From: Acinetobacter albensis
GTDB lineage: Bacteria > Pseudomonadota > Gammaproteobacteria > Pseudomonadales > Moraxellaceae
Assembly (NCBI RefSeq): GCF_900095025.1
Contig: NZ_FMBK01000004.1
Span: 1 to 64,000 of the forward strand
Direction of reading: 5' to 3'
DNA: 64,000 nt
Shown here: positions 29,190-37,922 of the stretch, piece after piece
How the letters are laid out: each line of letters opens with the position of its first letter
Position numbering within the stretch: the first letter of the stretch is position 1
Notes under the pieces: generated by a model
The model's input: the letters and a program-made list of their open reading frames with translations, nothing else
What the model was told of the DNA's origin: nothing
Database searches by the model: none
Program-made: the position numbers and the translations under genes

Positions 29190-31388
29190 TTACTGATACC
29201 AACCAAACATCTTAAAGAGATAAGGTGCGTAAGTTACAATCAATAATGATGGGAATAACACCATAATCGGTAATAGCCAACGTTCATAACGATAATAGAA
29301 CTTGTTGTATTTGGCCTTAGCTTCCGCATCTGCTGCGCGAACTTCCGCATCTCCGACCGACATTCGTGTCAATAGATGATTCAGTGCAACAGGTGGCGTA
29401 ACATAACCTAGCTCAAAAGCAACCAGTACAATCATCCAGAAATGAATTGGATGTATACCGTTTTCATAAGCGACAGGTGCAATTGTTGCTGCAACTAAAA
29501 TGACCGCACCAAATGGATCAGTGGTCATCCCAATGATCGCCAATAGCAATGCAATAAATGCCAATGAAATATAAATATTACTCAAATGAGTTGGTAATAA
29601 CTCCACCACTTCACTGCGCTCAATTAGGCCGCCTACACTTGCAGACAATGCCATCAAGATGATAAGTGCACCAATGTGCCCTACAGTTTCAGCTGAAGCA
29701 AACCAAAGAGAGTGACGGAAACCGCGTGTTTTCTCTCCGACATGTGGCGTATGTTCACGCATAAAAGTCGATTGCTTTTCATGTTCTAAAGCCAAAGCAG
29801 CATGTGCATCAGGCGGTGTCACAAAGCGGTCGCCCCACCACTTGTCAAACATAATATAGGCAATCAAGATAATCGGTAAAATCACAGGTGCTGTGAATTC
29901 ATCCATTTTGGTATCTAGGCCATACTTGTACAGCCCAATGACAATAATCGTGATCACAATATAAGGAATGACTGGAACCACGGCTTTAAGCATGGCTGGA
30001 ACAGCAACTTTAGGTGAGTTCACACGGAACCGTGTTTCTGCAAGATAGAGAGATATGCCAAGGAATATAAATGCAGTTAACCAGAATACATAAATACCAT
30101 GATCAAACAATTCATCAGAAGTTACATGACGACTATCAAGCATTGAAATCAAAATGACCAATAGACATGGTCGAATAACCACACCTAAGGAACCAGACAT
30201 GGCAGAGACGGCTAAAGCGTATTGACGGCGTGAACCTGAATTCCACACTTCTCTATAAATAATCGCACCCGCCGCAACAACGAAAATTCCCGAAGCACCG
30301 GTATAAGCAGTTGGAATAGCAGCAGCAATCAAAATAAGCCAAGTTAAGGTTTCTGGCGCGAGATTCCACGGGCGTAATATACCTAGGAATAAATCCATAA
30401 CGCGGGTTTGCGTCAGTAACATACCTGCCCAAATGAATAGCGCAAGATTTAAGAAAATACCTGAGAATTCAACCAGAATTCCAAGATAAATCCCTTGACC
30501 CATCGGGTAATCCATCACAAAGGTAAAGACTAGACCCGTCACCAATGCCATATAAGCATATAAAGGAACACTGAGTAAGGCTAGGCCAATATTGCCTTTA
30601 CCTTCTTGTTGGACCACTGGTGGCTTAAATAATTGAACCAAACTGATCAAGGTCAAAGTAACAAACAGGAAAATCCATAACCAATAGACCACTAAGGTTT
30701 CATAGGTTGAGGTGACCCCTGAATTAATAATTGAGTGATATTGGCTAAGTACCGATCCTGTCAATAAACCATTCGCCAGCAGCATAAAGAATGCATAAAC
30801 GCGATAATCTAATTTGGTTGTCGGTGCTCGCAGACCAATATGATGGAACTTCACTGATGCGGTAATGGCAGCAACCACGACCATCAACAATAAAATAATG
30901 ACACGGTTTTCTGTACCAAATTTAAATACACCAAAAAATGATGTTTCAATGGTACGGTAAGTTCTTAAACTTGGATGATCATCTATATATTTAATAGCTT
31001 TATCATAGAATTGATATTTTTCTTCACATTGCTGTTGCCCAGCCAATACAGAAGCACGAACATCAGCTTCTGACGTTGTCCCAAAAATATCAGCAAACTC
31101 GTCATTGGCATTGGTTTTCATTTGCTGTTGTACTTGGGCATCTATATTTGGATGGCGGTCACAACTGGGTTGAGTAGGTTCGGCACGTAGAAAAGAATAT
31201 TGCATCCCAACGGCTTCATTACCATACAAACGCTCCCCTCCACGCAATAACTGACCATGAATCATCTCACCCGTACCAATGATGAGTGTCAATAAAAGTA
31301 GCAGTAGAATGACAAAAGTAGAAAACCACTCTATCCATATATAACGTAACAGACCTAATCCTGATCTGTTATTTTCCTCATTTTGCAT
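29190..31388 (-). CDS. TRAP transporter permease, fused small and large subunits (DctQM-like)
   Basis: A polytopic protein of about 732 residues. The N-terminal part (to about 265) has four hydrophobic segments like DctQ, but with a periplasmic insert of about 115 residues after the first that carries two cysteines (near 78 and 123). The rest is a DctM-type channel: FIWAGMLLTQTRVMDLF, then IPTAYTGASGIF and the terminal GYVTPPVALNHLLTR. It should use an ion gradient to import an organic acid delivered by a substrate-binding protein, which is not encoded nearby. AGGA is six bases before ATG 31388; an ATG six bases upstream abuts it. Confidence 0.85.
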   Translation of the reverse strand: MQNEENNRSGLGLLRYIWIEWFSTFVILLLLLLTLIIGTGEMIHGQLLRGGERLYGNEAVGMQYSFLRAEPTQPSCDRHPNIDAQVQQQMKTNANDEFADIFGTTSEADVRASVLAGQQQCEEKYQFYDKAIKYIDDHPSLRTYRTIETSFFGVFKFGTENRVIILLLMVVVAAITASVKFHHIGLRAPTTKLDYRVYAFFMLLANGLLTGSVLSQYHSIINSGVTSTYETLVVYWLWIFLFVTLTLISLVQLFKPPVVQQEGKGNIGLALLSVPLYAYMALVTGLVFTFVMDYPMGQGIYLGILVEFSGIFLNLALFIWAGMLLTQTRVMDLFLGILRPWNLAPETLTWLILIAAAIPTAYTGASGIFVVAAGAIIYREVWNSGSRRQYALAVSAMSGSLGVVIRPCLLVILISMLDSRHVTSDELFDHGIYVFWLTAFIFLGISLYLAETRFRVNSPKVAVPAMLKAVVPVIPYIVITIIVIGLYKYGLDTKMDEFTAPVILPIILIAYIMFDKWWGDRFVTPPDAHAALALEHEKQSTFMREHTPHVGEKTRGFRHSLWFASAETVGHIGALIILMALSASVGGLIERSEVVELLPTHLSNIYISLAFIALLLAIIGMTTDPFGAVILVAATIAPVAYENGIHPIHFWMIVLVAFELGYVTPPVALNHLLTRMSVGDAEVRAADAEAKAKYNKFYYRYERWLLPIMVLFPSLLIVTYAPYLFKMFGWYQ

Positions 31389-31563
31389 GTGCATTCCTAT
31401 TTTTTATTTTGGTCGTTACCACGCGTCCAGTACAACCAATTTTCCTTTCGAGATGAAAAAACCCTTTTCTATCCAATCCCTTTATTGTTATGGATAAATT
31501 TGCACCAATATAGTTGAAATAAAAATGACAACATCATTTTTCTTTTGTGTTTTAAAGGTCAAT

Positions 31564-32139
31564 CTAATTTTCTTTTAAAATATATTTCCAGCAGATATAA
31601 ACTATTGCGATTACAACTCCACCAATGACACCCAATAAATGCGCTTCAACCAGTACAGGACTACCAATGAGCTCAGCTGTTCCAACACTGCCCATCGTAT
31701 TTTCCCAAATCAGCTTAGCTAAAATTAAAGCCAAAACCCCTGCTGCAAAAGGACGTTCCTTTCGATCAAGCAAATGTACACCAGCAACTGCAACATATGC
31801 ACCATGCAATACACCAGACAAACCAGCATATGCTTCAATATTTGGATAAAAATAGTAAAAACTGATACTAATCAAAACAGGTAATAAGAAAAGCAACGCA
31901 GTAAAATGCCAAATTTTAACTTTAGGAAAAATAAAAGGTAAGCAGCAAAAAGCCATCATATTGAGTACATAATGCATCCAGCCTACATGCACCCAATGCG
32001 CAGTCCATAAACGCCAAAACTCGTCAAATAAACTAGCTCTCCAATAAATAAATAAGTCTGCAAAAACCTGAAGACATGCTGAAAATGACACCACAAATGC
32101 AATAAAAACAATTTTTCGTAAAAGCATTGGATCTTTCAT
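31564..32139 (-). CDS. rhombosortase-like rhomboid protease (RrtA-type)
   Basis: A membrane-embedded serine protease of about 191 residues. The catalytic Ser is in YAGLSGVLHG (residue 110 counted from ATG 32145) and the catalytic His in EAHLLG (169). FWRLWTAHWVHVGWMHYVLN is the rhomboid-family block before it. The short, single-domain form with the GLSG motif is that of RrtA, which processes GlyGly-CTERM proteins. GGAGG lies eight bases before ATG 32139; ATG 32145 would add two residues. It lies between the TatT-like gene and the TRAP permease on the same strand. No GlyGly-CTERM protein is seen in the window. Confidence 0.82.
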   Translation of the reverse strand: MKDPMLLRKIVFIAFVVSFSACLQVFADLFIYWRASLFDEFWRLWTAHWVHVGWMHYVLNMMAFCCLPFIFPKVKIWHFTALLFLLPVLISISFYYFYPNIEAYAGLSGVLHGAYVAVAGVHLLDRKERPFAAGVLALILAKLIWENTMGSVGTAELIGSPVLVEAHLLGVIGGVVIAIVYICWKYILKEN

Positions 32140-32212
32140 TGGCATGTCCTCCAGTTAAAAAATGATGGATTCATCTCATAAATCCATCATTAAAGGTCAT
32201 TAGAAGAATATT

Positions 32213-33280
32213 TTAATTGTTCTGCACTTCGGGTTGAGCTTCTTCGCCTTCACTAAACAACTCATCTAATTCTGAGGTGTTTTCTTCTTCATCCCAAAAA
32301 CGTTCCATACCGCTATCACTTGTGCGTACACCTGTATGCTCTGTCCAGTAACGATCTGAAATTCCTTGAACCATATTTTTGGCCATACTATCAATCAATT
32401 TAAATTGCGGATTGACAGGTTTTTCTTCAGAGCGTGAAGCTGCAAATGTTTTAAGTGCATCACGAATTTTGGCATCGTCACCACTTGCTTGTGCAGCAAC
32501 TGCATATAAAGCATGAGATAAACGTACACCTTTTTGCTCGCCCAATTGAATAGACTGTTTTAAGGTTTGATAAGGATCTGGCTTACCATCACCTGCCCCT
32601 GGTAACAATGTCCAAATCACAGCACGTGTCGCATTCGGTGCACCCCAGAATTTGGCATTATCCAAACAGGTCATACCACGCTCAACCACAGCCGCAATAT
32701 CTTTTGGAACATTAACTGCACCACCTGAATTGATGTCATTGGTCATAGCCTGTAGACCACTCAATAAACCCATCAGATAAACGGTTTGATCCAAATCATT
32801 TTTCATTTTTGGACATTCTTCGCCCAATTTGTATTTATATTTTTTTTCCCAACGTTTTTCAAACAGTTGATAACCAGCATACTGGCGTTGTGCAGCAATT
32901 GCAGCCCATCTTTTTTGTTCAATACGTGCATCTTGCGCTTCTGTTACTTGGCCTGCTTTCGCTGCACGCAAATAACGCAGTTCAGATTCGAGTGCCTGAT
33001 TTTCTGCACAAATACCAGATGAAGCATAAAGTAAAACAGCAATACGTGTTGGATCTGCCCCCATATCTTTGGTTGCCATAATCGCTGGCGTTAAAGCCGT
33101 GCCCGAACTACACGCCATTTCTGCATCATCCATGGCTAAAATAGGGGGAACAATATGTTTTTCACTAAATCCAATTGCAATATTTGCTCCTGATTTGACC
33201 ACTTGAGAGCAACCTGAGAATAAAGTACTTGCAACTGTAATAATTGCCACACCTTGGCATATTTTTTGGACTTTCGACAT
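32213..33280 (-). CDS. TatT-like (TRAP-associated) lipoprotein
   Basis: A helical lipoprotein of about 355 residues. A basic N-terminus and hydrophobic stretch lead to LFSGC, with Cys24 as the likely acylated residue. The pattern DDAEMACSSGTALTPAIMA, then DPTRIAVLLYASSGICAEN, resembles TatT, the TPR partner of some TRAP transporters. The acidic tail (residues 320-355) is not part of that. I chose ATG 33280 (MSKVQK), with AGGA upstream; a longer frame adds 13 residues. Next on the strand are the rhombosortase and the TRAP permease, which supports a link. Family by memory only. Confidence 0.6.
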   Translation of the reverse strand: MSKVQKICQGVAIITVASTLFSGCSQVVKSGANIAIGFSEKHIVPPILAMDDAEMACSSGTALTPAIMATKDMGADPTRIAVLLYASSGICAENQALESELRYLRAAKAGQVTEAQDARIEQKRWAAIAAQRQYAGYQLFEKRWEKKYKYKLGEECPKMKNDLDQTVYLMGLLSGLQAMTNDINSGGAVNVPKDIAAVVERGMTCLDNAKFWGAPNATRAVIWTLLPGAGDGKPDPYQTLKQSIQLGEQKGVRLSHALYAVAAQASGDDAKIRDALKTFAASRSEEKPVNPQFKLIDSMAKNMVQGISDRYWTEHTGVRTSDSGMERFWDEEENTSELDELFSEGEEAQPEVQNN

Positions 33281-33437
33281 TTTCCTGTCCTCTATAATTG
33301 TGTTTATGTCCATAATCACTAAACATATCAGATGCTAAATCTGAATAAAAGAGTATTCACTCTCATTGGATCTGATACTTTGCCACGGAATGAGATCAAG
33401 CAAATTGACTGCATCTAGGAAAGTTTGAAATTTTAGG

Positions 33438-33479
33438 CAAAAAAAAGTAGCATTGCGACGGTTCGGCACATGCTACTTA
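33438..33479 (-). terminator. terminator of the 37-aa membrane protein gene
   Basis: An AAGTAGCAT / ATGCTACTT stem with a further TGC / GCA pair; on the minus strand it is followed by a run of eight Ts. It lies about 18 bp after the small gene's stop. Confidence 0.88.
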
Positions 33480-33494
33480 TTAAGGGTTTAAAGC

Positions 33495-33608
33495 CTAATG
33501 GCTTTTTTGTCTTACAAACTGATCCTTCAGCACTGTTCCTAGTCGTCCAATAACAATCGCTAAAACAATTGCTACCACCAGAAACATCCAAGTTGGAATC
33601 ATCATCAT
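33495..33608 (-). CDS. small hydrophobic membrane protein, 37 aa
   Basis: A short frame that reads MMMIPTWMFLVVAIVLAIVI, then a basic tail (GRLGTVLKDQFVRQKSH). That is one membrane helix followed by a positively charged cytoplasmic end. GAGGAA is placed correctly upstream, and three consecutive ATGs follow; the second or third has the best spacing. A strong terminator follows. The N-terminus has some likeness to the PspB/PspC-type small membrane proteins, but I cannot assign a family. It is a real gene by its signals, though function is unknown. Confidence 0.7.
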   Translation of the reverse strand: MMMIPTWMFLVVAIVLAIVIGRLGTVLKDQFVRQKSH

Positions 33609-33797
33609 GATTTCCTCATTTGCTGTGGGTAAAGCTAATGTACATTTAAGCAAGCGATTTGGAAGACAAAATTGTCTAACAATAGAAATATTTCAGAATT
33701 TTCTCGTTATCTTGTCTTACACAAATGTGGATATTTTTTTCAATCTATTGATTAATAATATTTTAATTAGATTTAAACCAAGTAAATTGTCAAACAA

Positions 33798-34184
33798 TTA
33801 CAGCAATTGAGCAAGTTTTTTTAATGCTTTCCATTCTAATCGCGGCAATTGATCTCTCCAAATCACCAGAGAGTTGTGCTGTCCTTTTTGAAAATGAACC
33901 ACGATATACAGTTGATGATCGACCAAATGATGAATCATCACCTTCTGCACAACCGACTGGTCTGTCTTTAAAAGTGACCACTCTTGTGCTTGTAAATGTT
34001 CAAAATATAACGTACGAGGTGCTTTTAATAAAAAGAAGTAACCAATAAAAGCCAAGATGCAACACAACAACCAGAGCCATATCGATAATGTTTGCTGCAA
34101 TACAATCAAGAATAAGATAAAAAAACTACACTGAAACACAATCGCTAAACAACTGCGCTTCAGATGAAATGACTGATTAGCCAT
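33798..34184 (-). CDS. ygfX: YgfX (CptA)-like membrane protein
   Basis: A 128-residue protein with two N-terminal membrane segments (CLAIVFQCSFFILFLIVL and WLWLLCCILAFIGYFFLL) and a soluble C-terminal half. This is the layout of YgfX. It follows sdhE with an eight-base overlap (34177-34184), as ygfX does in E. coli. It has been called the CptA toxin, but the physiological role is unsettled. The gene is short on strong sequence motifs, so the call relies on context as well. Confidence 0.8.
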   Translation of the reverse strand: MANQSFHLKRSCLAIVFQCSFFILFLIVLQQTLSIWLWLLCCILAFIGYFFLLKAPRTLYFEHLQAQEWSLLKTDQSVVQKVMIHHLVDHQLYIVVHFQKGQHNSLVIWRDQLPRLEWKALKKLAQLL

Positions 34185-34434
34185 GCACGTAATGCTTCAA
34201 TTTTATAATTAAAGTTTTCATTTCAGGGCGAGGCGGCTCAGAAACTTCCATGAACCAATCAAGTAAATCTGGATCTTCTTGATCGACTAAAGCCGCAAAA
34301 ATTTCTTTTTCTGCAGAATCTGCAAGCAAATAATAATTTTTTACATAAGGATCAAAATACACATCAATTTCTTTTAAACCACGACGTGCACGATAAATTA
34401 CTTTACGTTCTTCCAAGCTGATTTCTTCAGTCAT
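34177..34434 (-). CDS. sdhE: succinate dehydrogenase flavinylation factor SdhE
   Basis: An 85-residue chaperone that helps attach FAD covalently to SdhA. The RGxxE motif is present as RRGLKE (residues 17-22), followed by DVYFDPYV. EDPDLLDWFM is the second conserved block. Known also as YgfY/CptB. It overlaps ygfX by eight bases, so the two are translationally coupled. Confidence 0.93.
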   Translation of the reverse strand: MTEEISLEERKVIYRARRGLKEIDVYFDPYVKNYYLLADSAEKEIFAALVDQEDPDLLDWFMEVSEPPRPEMKTLIIKLKHYVHG

Positions 34435-34621
34435 AACATCTCTTATTAATGGGTGAAAATTTTTTCTAGTTTACCTGATCGAAAATAAAAAATGGATTCA
34501 TTTAGTTCAATTGACCAAATTCATCATTCAGCTTCATTCTTTGAGCATTCATCCTATTGTTGTCACTCAACAGATCTTTTATTTTCATTAAGAAACTTAT
34601 TTTTATAAATGGATATAAAAA

Positions 34622-35794
34622 ATGCAATCTGGAGCTATTCGCCCATTAACCAATATGCTACCACGTAACTTATTTTCTGAAGAACATGATGCTTTTCGTG
34701 AAACTGTACGTAAGTTTTATGAAAAAGAAGTGATTCCCAATATTGAAAAATATGAGAAACAGCAACATGTTGATCGTGATTTATGGAACAAAGCAGGTGA
34801 TTTGGGCTTACTGTGTGCCACGATGCCTGAAGAATATGGAGGTTATGGGGTAAATCGTCTTTATAGTATGATTCTGATTGAAGAACAAGCCTATGCCATG
34901 GATTCTAGTACGGGCTTTTCACTACATTCTGACATCGTAGCGAATTATATTCATAATTTCGGCAACCATGAGCAAAAACAAAAATGGTTAACACAAATGG
35001 CATCTGGAGAAACTGTCACAGCCATTGCCATGACAGAACCGGGAACAGGGTCAGATTTACAAGCAGTTCGCACGACTGCTGTTTTGGATGGTGATGAATA
35101 TATTATTAATGGTTCTAAAATCTTCATTACCAATGGCTATTTATGCGACATGGTCATTGTGGTTTGTAAAACAGGCCAAGAAGATAAAGGTTCGGCTAAC
35201 TTATCTCTCATTATTGTAGAAGCTGACCGCGTTGGATTTAGCAAGGGTAAACCTCTAAATAAAATTGGTATGAAAGGTCAAGATACTTGCGAATTATTCT
35301 TTAATGATGTGCGGGTGCCCAAAGCTAATCTTTTAGGTATGGAAGGCATGGGGTTTATGATGCTGATGAAAGAATTGGCTTGGGAACGCATGTTGGTGGC
35401 TATTATCTGTCAAGCAGGTGCTGAAGCTGCATTCGCACATACAGTTCAATACACCAAAGATCGCAAAGCTTTTGGAAAATCGATCTCATCTTTTCAAAAC
35501 ACACGATTTAAACTTGCAGAATTACGTACAGAAATCGATTTTTGCCGTAGTTATTTAGATCGGTGTATGGAATTACAATTAGATGAAAATTTAGGTATTG
35601 ATGCGGCAGCAGCGGCAAAATATAAAATTTCTGATATGTTTTCTAAAGTTGTTGATGAATGCCTACAACTCCATGGTGGCTATGGTTACATGATGGAATA
35701 TCCAATTGCACGTGCTTATATCGATAATCGAGCTAACCGTATTTATGCAGGTACCAATGAAATTATGAAAGAGTTGATTTCCCGCTCACTTTAG
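34622..35794 (+). CDS. acyl-CoA dehydrogenase
   Basis: A 390-residue FAD enzyme that makes an alpha-beta double bond in an acyl-CoA. Signatures: AMTEPGTGSD (FAD/substrate loop), ITNGYLCDMVIV, QLHGGYGYMMEYPI and RIYAGTNEIMKELI. In medium- and short-chain enzymes the base is the Glu in YEGT; here that position is Ala (YAGT). A Glu sits instead at 255 in LAWERML, the place used by long-chain and isovaleryl-CoA dehydrogenases. So a long- or branched-chain substrate is likely. It converges on almA across a 42-bp palindrome. Confidence 0.9.
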   Translation: MQSGAIRPLTNMLPRNLFSEEHDAFRETVRKFYEKEVIPNIEKYEKQQHVDRDLWNKAGDLGLLCATMPEEYGGYGVNRLYSMILIEEQAYAMDSSTGFSLHSDIVANYIHNFGNHEQKQKWLTQMASGETVTAIAMTEPGTGSDLQAVRTTAVLDGDEYIINGSKIFITNGYLCDMVIVVCKTGQEDKGSANLSLIIVEADRVGFSKGKPLNKIGMKGQDTCELFFNDVRVPKANLLGMEGMGFMMLMKELAWERMLVAIICQAGAEAAFAHTVQYTKDRKAFGKSISSFQNTRFKLAELRTEIDFCRSYLDRCMELQLDENLGIDAAAAAKYKISDMFSKVVDECLQLHGGYGYMMEYPIARAYIDNRANRIYAGTNEIMKELISRSL

Positions 35795-35800
35795 AACGAC

Positions 35801-35842
35801 GATATAAATAAAAAGGAGCATATGCTCCTTTTTATTTATATC
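35801..35842. terminator. 42-bp perfect palindrome, bidirectional terminator
   Basis: Each arm is 21 bases (left arm begins GATATAAATAAAAAGGAGCA) and the two are exactly complementary with no loop bases between. It lies between the convergent acyl-CoA dehydrogenase and almA genes and has a T-rich half on each strand, so it should terminate both. Confidence 0.88.
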
Positions 35843-35854
35843 TTAAACGCTCAA

Positions 35855-37345
35855 TCAAGAGACCAGTTGAGGCTTACGAGGCTCTTCCTCTACTCGCTTT
35901 TCAAATTTGAGTACAGGATCATTGAATTTAGCTTGTTTCAATTCTTTCCGATCCGCCAAATAGTTATTGGTGATATTCCATGGCGCATGCTTACCTTGTT
36001 TAGGCATGACATTTGCTGCACGTGCAATATAACCCGAAGATAAATTACCCATCACAGTATCATCCATCAATTCTTTTTGGTCACCCTGTGCAATCACTTC
36101 AGCATAGCCATTTTTATCCATATGATTAATTAGACGACAAATATAATCCGCTGCAATATCCACTTTTAAAGTCCAAGAAGCATTGATATAGCCAATAATC
36201 ATGGCCATATTTGGCACATCACTCACCATAATTCCTTGGTAGAGCATATGTTTGGAAGTATCTATCGGTTGATGATCAATTGTCGCTTTCATTCCACCTA
36301 AAATTTGAATTTCTAATCCTGTAGCAGAAATAATAATATCCGCCTCTAAATGCTGACCTGATTGCAGTAAAATTCCTGTTTCTGTGAAATGATCAATTTG
36401 ATCTGTGGCGACACTTGCTTGACCAGAACGCAAAATCTTAAATAGATCTCCATCAGGAACAACACAAAGACGCTGATCCCATGGATTATATGTTGGGGTA
36501 AAGTGCTTCATATCCACTTTACCTTTTAATTGCATTTCAATCGACTTTAATAACAGTTTACGCAATAGTTTAGGTTGCTTCTGTGCAAGTGCATAGATAC
36601 CTCGCTGTACACCGATATTACGGGCTCGGGTCAATTTATAGGCCAAGTCTTCAGGCAGTACTTTACGCATTTTATCGTAAACAAAATCGATAGAAGGCAC
36701 TGAAGCAATATAGGTCGGTGAGCGTTGTAACATGGTGACATGTTTAGCTCCACCTTTGACCATTGCAGGAACTAAAGTAATCGCTGTTGCCCCACTGCCA
36801 ATAATGACCACTTTTTTACCACTGTAATCAAAATTTTCTGGCCAATGTTGTGGGTGAATGATTTGACCTTTAAAGGCTTCTTGATTTGGAAAATCAGGTT
36901 GAAAGCCATGATCATAATTATAATACCCAGTACAACCCAATACAAAATTGGCAATCCAAATCTGTTGTTTTTGTTGTTGATCTTCAATTTTAACCAACCA
37001 CTTTTTAAGTGATGAATCATAATTTGCACTGATGACACGATGTTTAAAATGAATTTTATTTTTGAGCTGATATTCATCAACAACTTCTGATAAATAATTT
37101 TTAATGGCTGAACCATCTGCCAAAACATTACTTTTTTGCCATGGTTTAAAATTATAACCAAAAGTGGACATATCTGAATCAGAACGAATCCCTGGGTATT
37201 TGAATAAATCCCATGTTCCACCAAAACTTTCCCGACGTTCAATAATATCAAATTGACGTTGCGGACAAATTTTTGAAAGATGTGCAGCTAAGCCGAGACC
37301 TGAAATGCCTGCACCTATAATCAAAATATCAACATGCTTTTCCAT
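35855..37345 (-). CDS. almA: flavin-binding monooxygenase, AlmA-like
   Basis: A Baeyer-Villiger-type FAD/NADPH monooxygenase of about 496 residues. FAD-binding GAGISG (residues 11-16), the second Rossmann motif GSGATA (183-188), and the signature FKGQIIHPQHWP (158-169) are present. From memory it is close to Acinetobacter AlmA, which is needed for growth on long-chain n-alkanes (C32 and longer). I chose ATG 37345 (MEKHVDILII); a longer frame from 37399 adds 18 odd residues. No alkB or rubredoxin gene lies nearby, so alkane use is an inference. Confidence 0.85.
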   Translation of the reverse strand: MEKHVDILIIGAGISGLGLAAHLSKICPQRQFDIIERRESFGGTWDLFKYPGIRSDSDMSTFGYNFKPWQKSNVLADGSAIKNYLSEVVDEYQLKNKIHFKHRVISANYDSSLKKWLVKIEDQQQKQQIWIANFVLGCTGYYNYDHGFQPDFPNQEAFKGQIIHPQHWPENFDYSGKKVVIIGSGATAITLVPAMVKGGAKHVTMLQRSPTYIASVPSIDFVYDKMRKVLPEDLAYKLTRARNIGVQRGIYALAQKQPKLLRKLLLKSIEMQLKGKVDMKHFTPTYNPWDQRLCVVPDGDLFKILRSGQASVATDQIDHFTETGILLQSGQHLEADIIISATGLEIQILGGMKATIDHQPIDTSKHMLYQGIMVSDVPNMAMIIGYINASWTLKVDIAADYICRLINHMDKNGYAEVIAQGDQKELMDDTVMGNLSSGYIARAANVMPKQGKHAPWNITNNYLADRKELKQAKFNDPVLKFEKRVEEEPRKPQLVS

Positions 37346-37481
37346 TTTGTTTTTATTACCTTGTTTGAACTTTATTTTATTAAAGCATAAATCTGACAAT
37401 ACTCAATGTCAAGTTTAAAGAAATCTAATAAAATTTATATCAATTGAGGACAAAATGATTAATTGTCTAACAATCAGACAT

Positions 37482-37512
37482 AAAAAAGACCAGTGAAACA
37501 CTGGTCTTTTTT
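37482..37512 (-). terminator. terminator of the ribosomal protein supercluster
   Basis: AAAAAAGACCAGTG / CACTGGTCTTTTTT with an AAA loop. It lies about 27 bp after the rplQ stop on the minus strand and should end the alpha operon transcript. Confidence 0.93.
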
Positions 37513-37538
37513 GAACAACTGAACAGATCTGTACGAAA

Positions 37539-37904
37539 TTATTTAACTTCGCGATCTACAAGTTCAACGTAAGCCATCGGCGCAGCATCACCTGCACGGA
37601 AGCCCGCTTTAAGAACACGTAGATAACCGCCGTTACGTTCTTTGTAACGAGGGCCAAGAACGGTAAATAATTTACCAACAGTTGCTGCTGAACGAGTACG
37701 AGCAAACGCTAAACGACGGTTTGCAACAGTATCGTTTTTAGCTAAAGTGATTAAAGGCTCAGCTACACGACGTAACTCTTTTGCTTTAGGCACAGTTGTT
37801 TTAATCAACTCGTGCTCAAACAAAGAATTCGCCATGTTTTGAAACATCGCTTTACGATGGCTGCTTGTACGGCCTAATTTCACACCACTATTACGATGAC
37901 GCAT
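37539..37904 (-). CDS. rplQ: 50S ribosomal protein L17
   Basis: A 121-residue large-subunit protein with the L17 start [20 protein letters not shown] and the central [15 protein letters not shown]. Last gene of the alpha operon, 18 bp after rpoA, followed by a strong terminator. Confidence 0.98.
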   Translation of the reverse strand: MRHRNSGVKLGRTSSHRKAMFQNMANSLFEHELIKTTVPKAKELRRVAEPLITLAKNDTVANRRLAFARTRSAATVGKLFTVLGPRYKERNGGYLRVLKAGFRAGDAAPMAYVELVDREVK

Positions 37905-37922
37905 GGTGATAGTCCTACTTAA

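Noticed and set aside
33798..34434. sdhE-ygfX read as a CptAB toxin-antitoxin pair
   Set aside because: SdhE is an FAD-attachment factor, and the toxin claim for YgfX is not settled. The pair is common and not a mobile system.
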